This document shows, piece after piece, positions 16,829 to 27,329 of a DNA stretch of 64,000 bases. Origin of the DNA: Caldovatus aquaticus (GTDB lineage Bacteria > Pseudomonadota > Alphaproteobacteria > Acetobacterales > Acetobacteraceae); contig NZ_JAHZUY010000012.1 of NCBI RefSeq assembly GCF_019458025.1, positions 17,421 to 81,420 of the forward strand. Reading direction: 5' to 3'. Position 1 is the first letter of the stretch, and the number at the start of each line of letters is the position of its first letter. The notes under the pieces are model-generated. The model was given only the letters and a program-made list of their open reading frames with translations. It did no database searches and had not been told where the DNA came from. Both the position numbers and the translations under genes were made by a program.

Positions 16829-17292
16829 GCGGCGCCCCCGACCACGCCGAGCTGACGCAGCTCGGCCGGCCCGCCCGCATCCCGGACAGCCCGGCGGCGG
16901 CGGTGCTGGAGCGGATCGCCAACCCGCACCCGGACCTCCTCTACTGCGTCCGCTTCACCGCGCCGGAATTCACCACGCTCTGCCCCGTCACCGGCCAGCC
17001 GGACTTCGCGCACCTGGTCATCGACTACGTGCCCCACAGCTGGATCGTCGAGAGCAAGTCGCTCAAGCTCTACCTCGCCTCCTTCCGCAACCACGGCGTC
17101 TTCCACGAGGCCTGCACGCTGGAGATCGCCAAGCGGCTGATCGCCACCCTCGCGCCGCACTGGCTGCGGATCGGCGGCTACTGGTACCCCCGCGGCGGCA
17201 TGCCGATCGACGTGTTCTACCAGTCGGGCGAGCCGCCGGCCGGGGTGTGGATCCCGCCGCAGGGGGTGCAGCCCTACCGTGGCCGCGGCTGA
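16825..17292 (+). CDS. queF: preQ0 reductase QueF (unimodular type)
   Basis: A 155-residue QueF that reduces the nitrile of preQ0 to the amine of preQ1 with NADPH. The catalytic cysteine is in [13 protein letters not shown], the family motif [20 protein letters not shown] follows, and the length fits the short single-domain type. It overlaps tgt by four bases and queG by fourteen. With queC and the transporter in the same operon, the enzyme sits at the entry to the tRNA-level steps. Confidence 0.97.
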   Translation: MSGAPDHAELTQLGRPARIPDSPAAAVLERIANPHPDLLYCVRFTAPEFTTLCPVTGQPDFAHLVIDYVPHSWIVESKSLKLYLASFRNHGVFHEACTLEIAKRLIATLAPHWLRIGGYWYPRGGMPIDVFYQSGEPPAGVWIPPQGVQPYRGRG

Positions 17293-18340
17293 GGCACCGG
17301 GCGATCCGCGCGCGGCGATCCGCGCCGAGGCGCTCCGGCTCGGCTTCGACGCGGTGGGCTTCGCGCGCGCGGAGCTGGGCCCGGAGGTGCGCGAGCGTCT
17401 GCGCGCCTTCCTGGACGCCGGAATGCACGGCGAGATGGGCTGGATGGCGGAGCGCGCGGAGCAGCGCGCGCATCCGAAGGCGCTGTGGCCGGAGGCGGCG
17501 AGCGTGATCGCGCTCGGCGTCTCCTACGCGCCGGCCGGGGACCCGCTGGCGACGCTCGCCCGGCGCGACCGCGGCACGATCAGCGTCTACGCCCGCAACC
17601 GCGACTACCACGACGTGCTCAAGAGGCGCCTCAAGGCGCTCGCGCGCTTCATCGTCGGGCGCTGGCCGGGCGCGGACCTCAAGGTGTTCGTGGACACCGC
17701 GCCGGTGATGGAGAAGCCGCTCGCGCAGCGCGCCGGGATCGGCTGGCAGGGCAAGCACACCAACCTGGTCTCGCGCGCGCACGGCTCCTGGCTCTTCCTC
17801 GGCGAGATCTACACCACGCTGCCGCTCGCGCCCGACCCGCCGGAGCAGGACCACTGCGGCTCCTGCCGCCGCTGCCTCGAGGCCTGCCCGACCGCCGCCT
17901 TTCCCGCGCCCTACCGCCTCGATGCGCGGCGCTGCATCAGCTACCTCACGATCGAGCACCGCGGCCCGATCCCGCACGCGCTGCGGCCCGCCATCGGCAA
18001 CCGCATCTACGGCTGCGACGACTGCCTCGCCGTCTGCCCCTGGAACAAGTTCGCCCGCGCCCATGCCGAGCCCGCCTTCCTGCCGCGCGCCGCGCTGTCC
18101 GCCCCCCGCCTCGCCGAACTCGCCGCGCTCGACGATGCCGCCTTCCGCGCGCTGTTCGCGGGCAGCCCGATCAAGCGGATCGGCCGCGGCCGCTTCGTGC
18201 GCAACGTGCTGATCGCGATCGGCAACGCCGCCGACCCGGGCCTGCGCCCCGTCGCGCAGGCGCTGGCCGAGGACCCCGATCCGGTGGTCGCCGAAGCCGC
18301 GCGCTGGGCGGCGCAGCGCCTGGAGGCCGTGACCGGATGA
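17279..18340 (+). CDS. queG: epoxyqueuosine reductase QueG
   Basis: A 353-residue cobalamin-dependent, iron-sulfur enzyme performing the last step, reduction of epoxyqueuosine to queuosine in tRNA. Two 4Fe-4S ferredoxin motifs are complete: [12 protein letters not shown] and [12 protein letters not shown]. The cobalamin-binding N-terminal domain includes [15 protein letters not shown] and GWQGKHTNL; a HEAT-like C-terminal tRNA-binding segment follows ([16 protein letters not shown]). The GTG start lies inside the queF end, a 14-base overlap. Cobalamin use makes the organism dependent on B12 synthesis or uptake for queuosine. Confidence 0.97.
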   Translation: MAAAEAPGDPRAAIRAEALRLGFDAVGFARAELGPEVRERLRAFLDAGMHGEMGWMAERAEQRAHPKALWPEAASVIALGVSYAPAGDPLATLARRDRGTISVYARNRDYHDVLKRRLKALARFIVGRWPGADLKVFVDTAPVMEKPLAQRAGIGWQGKHTNLVSRAHGSWLFLGEIYTTLPLAPDPPEQDHCGSCRRCLEACPTAAFPAPYRLDARRCISYLTIEHRGPIPHALRPAIGNRIYGCDDCLAVCPWNKFARAHAEPAFLPRAALSAPRLAELAALDDAAFRALFAGSPIKRIGRGRFVRNVLIAIGNAADPGLRPVAQALAEDPDPVVAEAARWAAQRLEAVTG

Positions 18341-19059
18341 GCGACGACGGCGCCCTCGTGCTGTTCAGCGGCGGCCAGGACAGCGCCACCTGCCTCGCCT
18401 GGGCGCTCGCGCGCTTCGCGCGCGTCGAGACGGTCGGCTTCGACTACGGCCAGCGCCATCGCGTCGAGCTGGACTGCCGCGCCGCCTTCCGCGCCGGGCT
18501 CGCCGAACGCTTCCCGGACTGGGCGGCGCGGCTCGGCGAGGACCACCTGCTGCGGCTCGACGCGCTCGGCGCCGTCTCCGAGACGGCGCTGACGCGCGAG
18601 GCGGCGATCGCGCCCGGCGAGGACGGCCTGCCCAACACCTTCGTCCCCGGCCGCAACCTGATCTTCCTCGCCTTCGCCGCCGCCCTCGCCTGTCGCCGCG
18701 GCCTCAGCCACCTGGTCGGCGGCATGTGCGAGACCGACTCCTCGGGCTATCCCGACTGCCGCGACGACGCGATCAAGGCGATGCAGGTCGCGCTCAACCT
18801 CGGCATGGCGCGCCGCTTCGTGCTGCACACCCCGCTGATGTGGCGCGACAAGGCGGCGACCTGGCGGCTCGCCGAGGCGCTCGGCGGCGCCGCCCTCGTC
18901 GCGCTGATTGCCGAGCACACCCACAGTTGCTATGTCGGCGACCGGGCGCACCGCCACCCCTGGGGGTATGGCTGCGGCGCCTGCCCGGCCTGCGAGCTGC
19001 GCCGCCGCGGCTTCGAGGCCTATCGCGCCGCCCTCCCGCACCAGACCGCACCGCCATGA
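18337..19059 (+). CDS. queC: 7-cyano-7-deazaguanine synthase QueC
   Basis: A 240-residue ATP-dependent QueC that converts 7-carboxy-7-deazaguanine to preQ0 with ammonia. The PP-loop is [15 protein letters not shown], followed by [10 protein letters not shown]; zinc-binding cysteines are present in the C-terminal SCYVGD and [11 protein letters not shown] segments. It overlaps queG and the transporter by four bases each. Its substrate comes from QueD and QueE, which are not encoded in this window. Confidence 0.97.
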   Translation: MSDDGALVLFSGGQDSATCLAWALARFARVETVGFDYGQRHRVELDCRAAFRAGLAERFPDWAARLGEDHLLRLDALGAVSETALTREAAIAPGEDGLPNTFVPGRNLIFLAFAAALACRRGLSHLVGGMCETDSSGYPDCRDDAIKAMQVALNLGMARRFVLHTPLMWRDKAATWRLAEALGGAALVALIAEHTHSCYVGDRAHRHPWGYGCGACPACELRRRGFEAYRAALPHQTAPP

Positions 19060-19622
19060 CCGACCGTGATCCCCGCGCCGAGGGCCTGCTGTTCCTGCTC
19101 GGCTTCGGCCTCTGCATCCCCGCCGCGAACTGGCTGATCCAGAACGTCGGCACGGCCTGCGTGCCGCAGGGCGGCCCGTGCCTGATCCCGGTCGCCCCGG
19201 GCGGCGTGATGGCGCCCTCCGGCGTGCTCCTGGTCGGCCTCGCGCTGGTGCTGCGCGACCTGGTGCAGCGCCGGCTCGGCCTGCGCTGGGCCGCCGGTGC
19301 GATCCTCGCCGGCACCGCGCTCTCCGCTCTGCTCGCCCCGCCCGCCCTCGTCCTCGCCTCCGCCGCCGCGTTCCTCCTCAGCGAATTCGCGGACCTCGCG
19401 GTCTATACGCCGTTGCAGCGGCGCGGCCTGATCGCCGCCGTGGCGGCGAGCAGCGTCGTCGGGCTGGTGGTGGACAGCGTGGTGTTCCTCTGGCTCGCCT
19501 TCGGCAGTCTCGACTTCCTGGCCGGCCAGGTGGTCGGCAAGGCGTGGATGGTGCTCGCCGCCCTGCCCTTCCTGCACTGGCTGCGCCGGCGCGACGCGCG
19601 GCTCGGCATCGCGCCGGCCTGA
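19056..19622 (+). CDS. VUT-family (YhhQ-like) queuosine precursor transporter
   Basis: A 188-residue membrane protein with about six hydrophobic helices, matching the VUT/DUF165 family whose E. coli member YhhQ takes up preQ0 and preQ1. Family hallmarks are [11 protein letters not shown] and [16 protein letters not shown], followed by [18 protein letters not shown]. Its place as last gene of the que operon, with a four-base overlap to queC, supports a role in queuosine precursor uptake. Together the operon could work by synthesis, salvage or both. It is convergent with the next minus-strand gene, 30 bases away. Confidence 0.88.
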   Translation: MTDRDPRAEGLLFLLGFGLCIPAANWLIQNVGTACVPQGGPCLIPVAPGGVMAPSGVLLVGLALVLRDLVQRRLGLRWAAGAILAGTALSALLAPPALVLASAAAFLLSEFADLAVYTPLQRRGLIAAVAASSVVGLVVDSVVFLWLAFGSLDFLAGQVVGKAWMVLAALPFLHWLRRRDARLGIAPA

Positions 19623-19652
19623 GGGTCGCGGCCGGCGCGGGCCGCCGCGCGC

Positions 19653-20633
19653 TCAGTCGGCGGCGATGCGGTGCTCGCGCACCACGCGCGACCAGGTGGC
19701 GATCTGCTGGTCGAGGAACCGGCGCAGGGTCTCGGGGTCGGACAGCACCAGCCGCGCCTGCTGCGTCTCGGTCATCTGCCGGCGCGCGCGCTCCTCCGAC
19801 AGCGCCTCGCGCAGCGCGGCGTTCATGCGGGCGACGACCGGCGCGGGCGTGCCGTGCGGCGCGAACACGCCCCACCAGGCCTCGGCCTGCAGGCCGGGGA
19901 ATCCGCTCTCCTCCGCCGTCGGCACCGCGCCGAGCGCGGGCAGGCGCTCGGGACCGAACTGCGCCAGGGGGCGCAGCGTGCCCGCGGCGATCTGCGGCAT
20001 CAGCAGCGCGGCGCTGCCGATCATCATCTCGACATGTCCGGCCACCGCGTCGTTCACCGCGAGGCCGCCGCTGCGGTAGGGCAGGTGGGGCATGCGGATG
20101 CCGGCCCGCTCCTGCAGCAGGACCATCGTCAGGTGGCCGATCGTGCCGTTGCCGGTCGAGCCGAAGCTCACCCGCTCCGGCCGCGCCTTCGCCGCGGCGA
20201 CGACGTCGGCGAGGCTGCGGTAGGGCTTGTCCGGCTTGCAGGCGATCACGTAGGGCGCGCCGCCGATCAGCATCACCGGGTCGAGATCGCGCGTCAGGTC
20301 GAAGGGCAGGCTCGGCAGCAGCGCCGGCATCACCGCGTGGCTGTCGAAGGTGACGAGCCAGGTCTGCCCGTCCGGCGGCGCCTTCGCCACCACCGCCGTG
20401 CCGATCGAGCCGGCCGCGCCCGAGCGGTTCTCGACCACGATCGGCACGCCGAGGCGCTGCTGCAGGCCGGGCGAGACCAGCCGCGCCACCGCGTCCGTCG
20501 AGCCGCCGGGGGCGAAGGGCACGACGAGGCGCACCGGGCCGTTCGGCCAGGATGCCGCGGGCTGCGCCCGGGCCGCGCCGGCGAGGCCCGCGACCAGCGC
20601 CCCCGCCGCGGCCCGTCTCGAAACAGCGATCAT
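19653..20633 (-). CDS. Bug-family tripartite tricarboxylate transporter binding protein
   Basis: A 326-residue exported binding protein of the Bug/TctC family. It has a signal peptide ending near ARAQ and the family motif VVPFAPGGSTDAVARL, followed by VVENRSGAAGSIG and FGSTGNGTIGHL, which form the ligand-contacting loops. These proteins capture carboxylates or aromatic acids; no TctA/TctB membrane subunits are nearby. It is the last gene of the minus-strand cluster with the second molybdenum hydroxylase, 47 bases after the decarboxylase-like gene, so the ligand may be that pathway's substrate. Confidence 0.9.
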   Translation of the reverse strand: MIAVSRRAAAGALVAGLAGAARAQPAASWPNGPVRLVVPFAPGGSTDAVARLVSPGLQQRLGVPIVVENRSGAAGSIGTAVVAKAPPDGQTWLVTFDSHAVMPALLPSLPFDLTRDLDPVMLIGGAPYVIACKPDKPYRSLADVVAAAKARPERVSFGSTGNGTIGHLTMVLLQERAGIRMPHLPYRSGGLAVNDAVAGHVEMMIGSAALLMPQIAAGTLRPLAQFGPERLPALGAVPTAEESGFPGLQAEAWWGVFAPHGTPAPVVARMNAALREALSEERARRQMTETQQARLVLSDPETLRRFLDQQIATWSRVVREHRIAAD

Positions 20634-20680
20634 CGGAACCTCCCCACACTCCGCCGCGCCGACCGGGACGAAACCGCCGC

Positions 20681-21646
20681 TCAGCGGTCCTCCAGATCGA
20701 GCGTGCTCGGATGGAACAGCGCCTCGGGCTCGATCGCCCGCGCCGCCAGCCCGTCGTGCACGGCGAAGCGGATCATCGCCGCGATCTCCGCGCGGTTGCG
20801 CGCGAAGCCGTAGGGCCAGGGGTCGCCGCCCATGAACGCGGTCTGCGCCGCCGCCTCGGCGGCGATCCAGGGCAGCGAGACGCGCAGCACGTTCACCATG
20901 GCGAGCTCGGCGAGCGAGAGCGCCTTGGCGCGAGCGAAGGCGCGGAACAGCTCGACCGGCAGCCAGGGATGGCGCTCGGCGACGTCGCGCCGCACCGCGA
21001 GGCAGTGCATGATGGGGAAGAAGCCGCTCGCCTTGAACCAGGCTTGCTCCGCGGCGCGATAGTCCGGGAACAGCCGGTCCACCGGGGCGCTGCGCTCGAG
21101 GAAGCAGGCCGGCGGCCGCGGCGCGATCAGCGCGTCCAGCCGGCCCGCCGCCAGCGCCGCCTCCAGCGGCTCGCCGAGCGGGCGCACGTCGAGGCCGTCC
21201 GGCAGCGCGATCGCCACGCGCTCGCCCGCCGTGCGCCAGGCGATGCCGCGCGTGTCCACGCCGTAGTGCTCGCGCAGGATGCCGCGCACCCAGAGCGCCG
21301 CGGTCTGCTGGTATTCCGGCAGGCCGACGGTGCGGCCGGCGAGGTCGCCCGGCGCGCGGATGCCGCGGTCGGAGCGGACGTAGATCGCCGAGTGGCGGAA
21401 GGCGCGCGAGAGGAAGACCGGCACGCCGACATAGGGCGCATCCCCGCGCGCGGTGGTGACGATGTGGCTGCCCATGGAGAGCTCCGTCACCTCGAAGGCG
21501 CGGTCGCGCAGCGCGCGGCGGAAGATGTCCTCCGGCTCCCCCGGCAGGCCGATGAAGCGCACGCCCGGCACGGCGACGCGCCCGTCGAGGACCGGCCGCG
21601 TGCGGTCGGTCGCGACGCAGGCGAGCGAGAGCGTGATCTCGCTCAT
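20681..21646 (-). CDS. 4,5-dihydroxyphthalate decarboxylase-like / periplasmic-binding-fold protein
   Basis: A 321-residue protein resembling the 4,5-dihydroxyphthalate decarboxylase (Pht5) family, which shares a type 2 periplasmic-binding fold. Recognisable segments are SLACVATDRTRPVLDG at the start, VTELSMGSHI, and YVGVPVFLSRAFRHSAIYVR. No signal peptide is seen, so it is cytoplasmic. It overlaps the Mo subunit by four bases. In this setting it may decarboxylate or bind an aromatic or heterocyclic acid that the hydroxylase acts on. Related proteins are often annotated as ABC binding proteins, so the enzymatic label is tentative. Confidence 0.78.
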   Translation of the reverse strand: MSEITLSLACVATDRTRPVLDGRVAVPGVRFIGLPGEPEDIFRRALRDRAFEVTELSMGSHIVTTARGDAPYVGVPVFLSRAFRHSAIYVRSDRGIRAPGDLAGRTVGLPEYQQTAALWVRGILREHYGVDTRGIAWRTAGERVAIALPDGLDVRPLGEPLEAALAAGRLDALIAPRPPACFLERSAPVDRLFPDYRAAEQAWFKASGFFPIMHCLAVRRDVAERHPWLPVELFRAFARAKALSLAELAMVNVLRVSLPWIAAEAAAQTAFMGGDPWPYGFARNRAEIAAMIRFAVHDGLAARAIEPEALFHPSTLDLEDR

Positions 21647-23793
21647 GCGGCGTCCATCGCGGCCGCGATGGTCTCGCGCGTGAACGGCATCGCCCGCACC
21701 TGCACGCCGAGCGCGTCGCGGATCGCGCCGGCCAGCGCGGCGACGGTGGGGGCGAGGGCGCACTCGCCCGCGCCGAGCGGCGGCTGGTCCGGGCGAGGGA
21801 GCAGCCGCACCGCCACCGCCGGGACCTCGGAGAAGCGCAGGATCGGGTAGGTCTCCCACGAATCGCTGGTGACGCGGCGGCGATCGAAGCGCACCGCCTC
21901 CTTCAGCGCCATCGAGACGCCGTGGATCGCGCCGCCCTCGAGCTGGTTGGCGACGCCGTCGGGGTTGATCGCCTCCCCGACATCGGCCGCGATCCAGAGG
22001 CGCCGCGCGCGCACCTCCGCCTCCGCCGCGATCTCGGCGATCACCGCGCACCAGGCGCCGCTGTTCTTGTAGCGCGCGAAGCCGACGCCCATGCCGACGC
22101 CCTCGCGGCGCGCGCGGCCCTCCCAGCCGGCCATCTCCGCGACCGCGCGCAGCACCTCCGCCGCGCGCGGATCGTCGAGGTGGCGCAGGCGATAGGCGAT
22201 CGGGTCCGCGCCGGCGCGCGCGGCGAGCTCGTCCATCGTGGACTCGATCGCCCAGACGTTCACCGGCGCGCCGAGGCCGCGCAGCGCCGAGCTGCGCAGC
22301 GGCATCACGGTGAGGCGGCGGAGGTCCACGCGCAGCCGCGGCACGCGGTAGAGCGGCACCGCGTTGCGCTGCGCCCCGCCGCCGCCCGCCATCGGCGGGT
22401 TGATCGAGGGCGGGACGGGAACGCCGCCCTCGACATACTCGCCCGAGAGCAGGGTCGGCTCCGCGCCGCGCCCCGGGCGGGAGGAATGGCCGTTGCCGAT
22501 GATCTCCGCCCGCCAGGAGACGAGGTTCCCGGCGGCGTCGGCCGCCGCCTCCACCTCCACCAGCATGGCCGGGGAGAAGGGCGCCCAGCCGAGCTCCTCC
22601 GTCCGGCTCCACAGCACGCGCACCGGCCGGCCCGGCGCCGCCCGCGCCGCCAGCGCCGCATCGAGCGCGACGTCGTCGGCCCCGTTGTGGCCGTAGCAGC
22701 CGGCGCCCTCGACATGGCGCACGACGATCCGCTCGGGCGCGATCCGCAGCACCTTGGCGAGGTCGGCGCGCAGATTGTAGATGCCCTGGCTGTGGGTCCA
22801 GACCTCCAGCGCCCCGTCGCTCCAGCGCGCCACGGCGCAGCAGGTGCCGATCGAGGCGTGCGCGACGGGCGGGCGGAAGAAGGTCGCGCGCACCACGCTC
22901 GCCGCCGGCGCCGCCGCGCCGTCGCGCTCGGCGACGAGGGAGCGCTCGTGCGGCGCCGCGCGCAGCCAGTCGGCGAGCGCGCCCTCCTCCGGCAGCGTGT
23001 CCGCCTCCTGCCAGCGCGCCCGCGCGGCGAGGCGCGCCGCGGCCGCCTCCGCGTCGTGCTCGGCGGCGGCGAGAACCGCGAGGAAGGACCCGTCGCGCAC
23101 GACGCGCGCCTCGCCCGGCAGCGGCCCTTCGCGCACCTCGAGGAGCCGCGCGCCGCGCGCCGGGGGGCGCACCACGCGGGCGTGCAGCATCCCCGGCAGG
23201 CGCAGGTCGTGCACGAAGCGCGCGGCGCCGAACACCTTGTCCGGCAGGTCGAGCCGCGGGGCGGAGGTGCCGGCGACGCGCCGCGCCGCGGGCGGCTTCG
23301 GCCTCGCCTCCGGCAAGGCCTCGCATTCCAGCAGCGCGTCGTCGGCCTGCGCCCAGTAGGACCCCACCGGCCCGGCCGGGCCGAGGAAGGTGCCGTCCTC
23401 CACCCGCAGCGCCGCGAGCGGCACGCCGGTGCGCTGCGCCGCGACCGAGAGGTGGATCGCACGCGCGTTGGCGCAGGCGTGGCGCAGCGCCGCGCCGCAG
23501 TCCTGCACCGACAGGCTGCCGGAGGTGACGCCCTCGTTCGGGCTGTCCGGCGTCGCCGCCGGCTGCACGCGGATGCGCGCCAGCGCGACGTCGAGCTCGT
23601 CGGCCGCGATCTGGGCGAGCGCGGTCAGGATGCCCTGGCCGAGCTCCACCTTGCCGGGCCGGATGGTGACGAAGCCTTCGCGGTGGAAGGTCAGCCACTG
23701 CGCGAGCCGGCGATTGGTGTGCAGGCTGCCGGGCAGGCGCGGCCGCCCGTCCTCCGGCGTCACCAGCCCGTGGAACTGCGCGCCGCCGCTCAT
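21643..23793 (-). CDS. molybdopterin-binding subunit, isoquinoline/nicotinate dehydrogenase type
   Basis: A 716-residue large subunit of a two-subunit molybdenum hydroxylase. The N-terminal order, starting with GKVELGQGILTALAQIAADE before the a/b hammerhead region, is the permuted arrangement of IorB/NicB enzymes. The cofactor region has HVEGAGCYGHNGADD and the catalytic Glu is in GAGECALAP near residue 680. No C-terminal cytochrome c domain is fused, and no FAD subunit gene is present, so electrons must leave through another carrier. Likely substrates are N-heterocycles or aldehydes. It overlaps both neighbours by four bases. Confidence 0.9.
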   Translation of the reverse strand: MSGGAQFHGLVTPEDGRPRLPGSLHTNRRLAQWLTFHREGFVTIRPGKVELGQGILTALAQIAADELDVALARIRVQPAATPDSPNEGVTSGSLSVQDCGAALRHACANARAIHLSVAAQRTGVPLAALRVEDGTFLGPAGPVGSYWAQADDALLECEALPEARPKPPAARRVAGTSAPRLDLPDKVFGAARFVHDLRLPGMLHARVVRPPARGARLLEVREGPLPGEARVVRDGSFLAVLAAAEHDAEAAAARLAARARWQEADTLPEEGALADWLRAAPHERSLVAERDGAAAPAASVVRATFFRPPVAHASIGTCCAVARWSDGALEVWTHSQGIYNLRADLAKVLRIAPERIVVRHVEGAGCYGHNGADDVALDAALAARAAPGRPVRVLWSRTEELGWAPFSPAMLVEVEAAADAAGNLVSWRAEIIGNGHSSRPGRGAEPTLLSGEYVEGGVPVPPSINPPMAGGGGAQRNAVPLYRVPRLRVDLRRLTVMPLRSSALRGLGAPVNVWAIESTMDELAARAGADPIAYRLRHLDDPRAAEVLRAVAEMAGWEGRARREGVGMGVGFARYKNSGAWCAVIAEIAAEAEVRARRLWIAADVGEAINPDGVANQLEGGAIHGVSMALKEAVRFDRRRVTSDSWETYPILRFSEVPAVAVRLLPRPDQPPLGAGECALAPTVAALAGAIRDALGVQVRAMPFTRETIAAAMDAA

Positions 23794-24266
23794 GCCCGGG
23801 CCTCCTCTCCGCGCAGCGCGCCGGCGGCGCGGCGCACCGCGCGGACGATGCGGTTGTGGCTGCCGCAGCGGCAGAGATGCGGCTCGAGCGCGGCGCGGAT
23901 CGTCGCCTCGTCCGGGTCGGGATCGCGCGCGAGCAGCGCCGCCGCGCTGACCAGGATGCCGGAGAGGCAGAAGCCGCACTGCCCGGCCTGCTCGGCGAGG
24001 AAGGCGGCCTGCAGCGGATGCGGCCGCTCCGGCGTGCCGAGTCCCTCGACCGTGCGCACCGCCTTCCCCTCGACCGCGCCGAGCGCCAGGGTGCAGGCGT
24101 GGCGCGGCACGTCGTCCACCAGCACCATGCAGGCGCCGCACTGCTCGGCGCCGCAGCCGTAGCGCGGGCCGCTGAGGCCGAGCGGGCCGCGCAGCGCGTG
24201 CAGCAGCGGCACCTCGCCCGGCAGCTCGACCGAGGCCGCCGCGCCGTTCAGGGTGAAGCGCACCAT
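23790..24266 (-). CDS. 2Fe-2S subunit, isoquinoline/nicotinate dehydrogenase type
   Basis: A 158-residue IorA/NicA-like iron-sulfur subunit. The first cluster is held by GCGAEQCGACMVLVDD plus a later Cys (RHACTLAL), the second by CGFCLSG and HLCRCGSHNRIV. It relays electrons from the Mo centre of the gene overlapping its 3' end. The HLCRCGSHN motif, with Ser-His in place of the Thr-Gly found in the first hydroxylase, fits the isoquinoline/nicotinate branch. It starts eight bases after the upstream Bug gene. Confidence 0.93.
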   Translation of the reverse strand: MVRFTLNGAAASVELPGEVPLLHALRGPLGLSGPRYGCGAEQCGACMVLVDDVPRHACTLALGAVEGKAVRTVEGLGTPERPHPLQAAFLAEQAGQCGFCLSGILVSAAALLARDPDPDEATIRAALEPHLCRCGSHNRIVRAVRRAAGALRGEEARA

Positions 24267-24274
24267 GGCGCGGC

Positions 24275-25255
<981 letters not shown>

Positions 25256-25480
25256 CGGCTCCTCCCAAGTCCACGTCCTGACCCCTTCAGGATCGGGCGG
25301 CGCGCCGCGCTCGGCAAGGCCCCCGCCGCGCCCCCCGGCTCCGGCAAGGGGGACGCTGCCGGCGGCGGCGCGGCCCGGCGCGCGGGCGGGCCGGCAGGGT
25401 TCCTCGGCTTGTCGCGCCCGCGCGCGCATGCCAGCCTGCCGGGACGGGATGGCCCGGCGGCAGCGAGAGGATCACCCGCC

Positions 25481-26620
25481 ATGAAGATCGTCGAGGTCAA
25501 GGCCTATCCGACCTCCTTTCCCCTGCCGCCGGAGGGCGGGGTCGCGCTCGGCATCGGCCGCGCCGTCAAGCGCGACGCGGTGCTGGTCAAGGTGGTCACC
25601 GACGACGGCCTGGTCGGCTGGGGCGAGAGCCACCACGGCCGCGCCCACACCGCGGTCGCGCGGCTGATCGAGACCACGCTGCGCCAGCTCGTGCTCGGCA
25701 TGGACGCGCACGACACCGTCGGGATCTGGGCGCGGATCTACAAGTACCAGCTCGGCAGCCACGGCATGGGCGCCGCCTGCGCGATGGCGATGAGCGGCAT
25801 CGACATGGCGCTGTGGGACATCAAGGGGAAGGCGACCGGCCTGCCGCTCTACCGGCTGCTCGGCGGCGCGGCGCGGGCCGTGCCCGCCTACGCGGGCGGC
25901 GTCGCGCTCGGCTACCAGCCGCCGGCGCAGCTGATAGACGAGGCGGCGCCGCTGGTCGCCGCGGGCTACAGGGCGGTGAAGCTGCGCGTGGGCGACACGG
26001 TGCGCGACGACATCGCGCGCATGGAGGCGGTGCGCAACGCCTTCGGCCACGACCTCGTCATCCTCACCGACGCCAACACCGGCTACCGCCCGGAACAGGT
26101 CCGGCAGGTGATGCCGGCGATGGACGAGCTCGGCGTCGGCTGGCTGGAGGAGCCCTTCCCCGCCCACGACCACCGCGCCTACGCCGAGGCGCGGCGCTAC
26201 GGCCGCACGCCGTTCGCCGCCGGCGAGAACCACTACACGCGCTTCGAGTTCACCCGCGTCCTCGAGGACGGGGTGATCACCCTCTGGCAGCCGGACCTCT
26301 CGAAGTGCGGCGGCATCACCGAGGCGCTGCGCATCGCGGCGATGGCCTCCGCCTTCAAGATCCCGGTCCACCCCCACTCCTCGATGACCGGCGTCAACCA
26401 GGCGGCCTCCGTCCACCTGCTGGCCGCCATCGAGAACGCCGGCTACTTCGAGGCCGACGTCTCGAAGGGCAACCTGTTCCGCGACGCGCTCGGCAGCGAG
26501 CCCTGGCGCATCGGCGCCGACGGCTGCGTGCGCCCGCTCGAGAAGCCGGGCATCGGGGTCGAAGTGGACGAGGCCTTCCTCGCCGCGCACCCGCCGATCG
26601 AGGGCCCGGGCTACGTCTGA
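25481..26620 (+). CDS. mandelate racemase/muconate lactonizing enzyme family protein
   Basis: A 379-residue enolase-superfamily enzyme. The N-terminal capping domain is followed by the barrel with the lysine strand YRAVKLRVG, metal ligands in ILTDANTGY (Asp), WLEEPFPAHD (Glu) and AAGENHYTRFEF (Glu), and a later VHPHSSMTGVN with the His position. It would abstract the alpha-proton of a carboxylate, for racemisation, dehydration or cycloisomerisation. It is divergent from the hydroxylase operon across 225 bases, so both may be co-regulated. The 3' end overlaps the convergent VWA gene by ten bases. Confidence 0.92.
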   Translation: MKIVEVKAYPTSFPLPPEGGVALGIGRAVKRDAVLVKVVTDDGLVGWGESHHGRAHTAVARLIETTLRQLVLGMDAHDTVGIWARIYKYQLGSHGMGAACAMAMSGIDMALWDIKGKATGLPLYRLLGGAARAVPAYAGGVALGYQPPAQLIDEAAPLVAAGYRAVKLRVGDTVRDDIARMEAVRNAFGHDLVILTDANTGYRPEQVRQVMPAMDELGVGWLEEPFPAHDHRAYAEARRYGRTPFAAGENHYTRFEFTRVLEDGVITLWQPDLSKCGGITEALRIAAMASAFKIPVHPHSSMTGVNQAASVHLLAAIENAGYFEADVSKGNLFRDALGSEPWRIGADGCVRPLEKPGIGVEVDEAFLAAHPPIEGPGYV

Positions 26621-27327
26621 GCGCGATCCGCGCCGGCGCGCCCGCCGGCGATCTCGCGCACCAGCTTGGCGCGCAGGGCGCGGGCGAAGTCGCGGCGGTC
26701 CCCGATCGCCATGACGAAGGCGCCGGGGCCGCCGATCACCTCGCGCTCGTAGTGCACGCGCAGCGGCAGGCCGAGGCGCGTCACCGGCGCGAGCTCGATC
26801 GCCAGCGCGTTGACGGTGATGCCCGCCGCCACCGCCGCGTCGCGCGCCTCCGGCGCCGGCCGCAGCGAGCGCAGGTCGGGCCCGTCGCCGGAGACGTCGA
26901 TCACCCGCTCCTCGGCGCGGAACGGCGCGGCGGCGATCAGCGCCGCCGCATGCGCGATCGCGTCGCCGATCGCGTTGTAGCTCTGCGCCGAGCGCGGCGC
27001 CGCCAGCAGCTCGCGCGCCAGCGCCCCGGCGGAGGCGGCATCGGCGACGCGCCGCCAGCCGAGCACCGTCGCCGGCGCGCCGGGCGAGCCCCACTCGACG
27101 ACCGCCACCGCGATCGCGCCGCGCGGCCTGGAGGCGACGGCGGCAAGCGTCGCGGGATGCGTCAGCGCCTCGGCGCAGCCCTCGCGCTGCAGGCGGAACT
27201 CGTCGGCGTCCATGCTGCCCGAGGCATCGAGCGCCAGCACCAGCAGGAGATCCACCGCGGCGGCTTCGGCCGCCGCGCCGAGCGCGGCCGCGCCCGGCAG
27301 CAGCAGCGCCGCGCGCCGCCGCAGCAT
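26611..27327 (-). CDS. DUF1194 von Willebrand factor A-like exported protein
   Basis: A 238-residue protein with a signal peptide (ALLLPGAAALGAAAEAAA) and a VWA-like domain whose metal-ion-dependent adhesion motif is LDASGSMDADEF. DUF1194 proteins share this layout and have no firm function. The motif VIDVSGDGPDL later in the domain is typical. It starts two bases after the gamma-glutamyltransferase-like gene, so the two are transcribed together. Its last codons overlap the convergent enolase-superfamily gene by ten bases. Confidence 0.85.
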   Translation of the reverse strand: MLRRRAALLLPGAAALGAAAEAAAVDLLLVLALDASGSMDADEFRLQREGCAEALTHPATLAAVASRPRGAIAVAVVEWGSPGAPATVLGWRRVADAASAGALARELLAAPRSAQSYNAIGDAIAHAAALIAAAPFRAEERVIDVSGDGPDLRSLRPAPEARDAAVAAGITVNALAIELAPVTRLGLPLRVHYEREVIGGPGAFVMAIGDRRDFARALRAKLVREIAGGRAGADRAQT

Positions 27328-27329
27328 CG

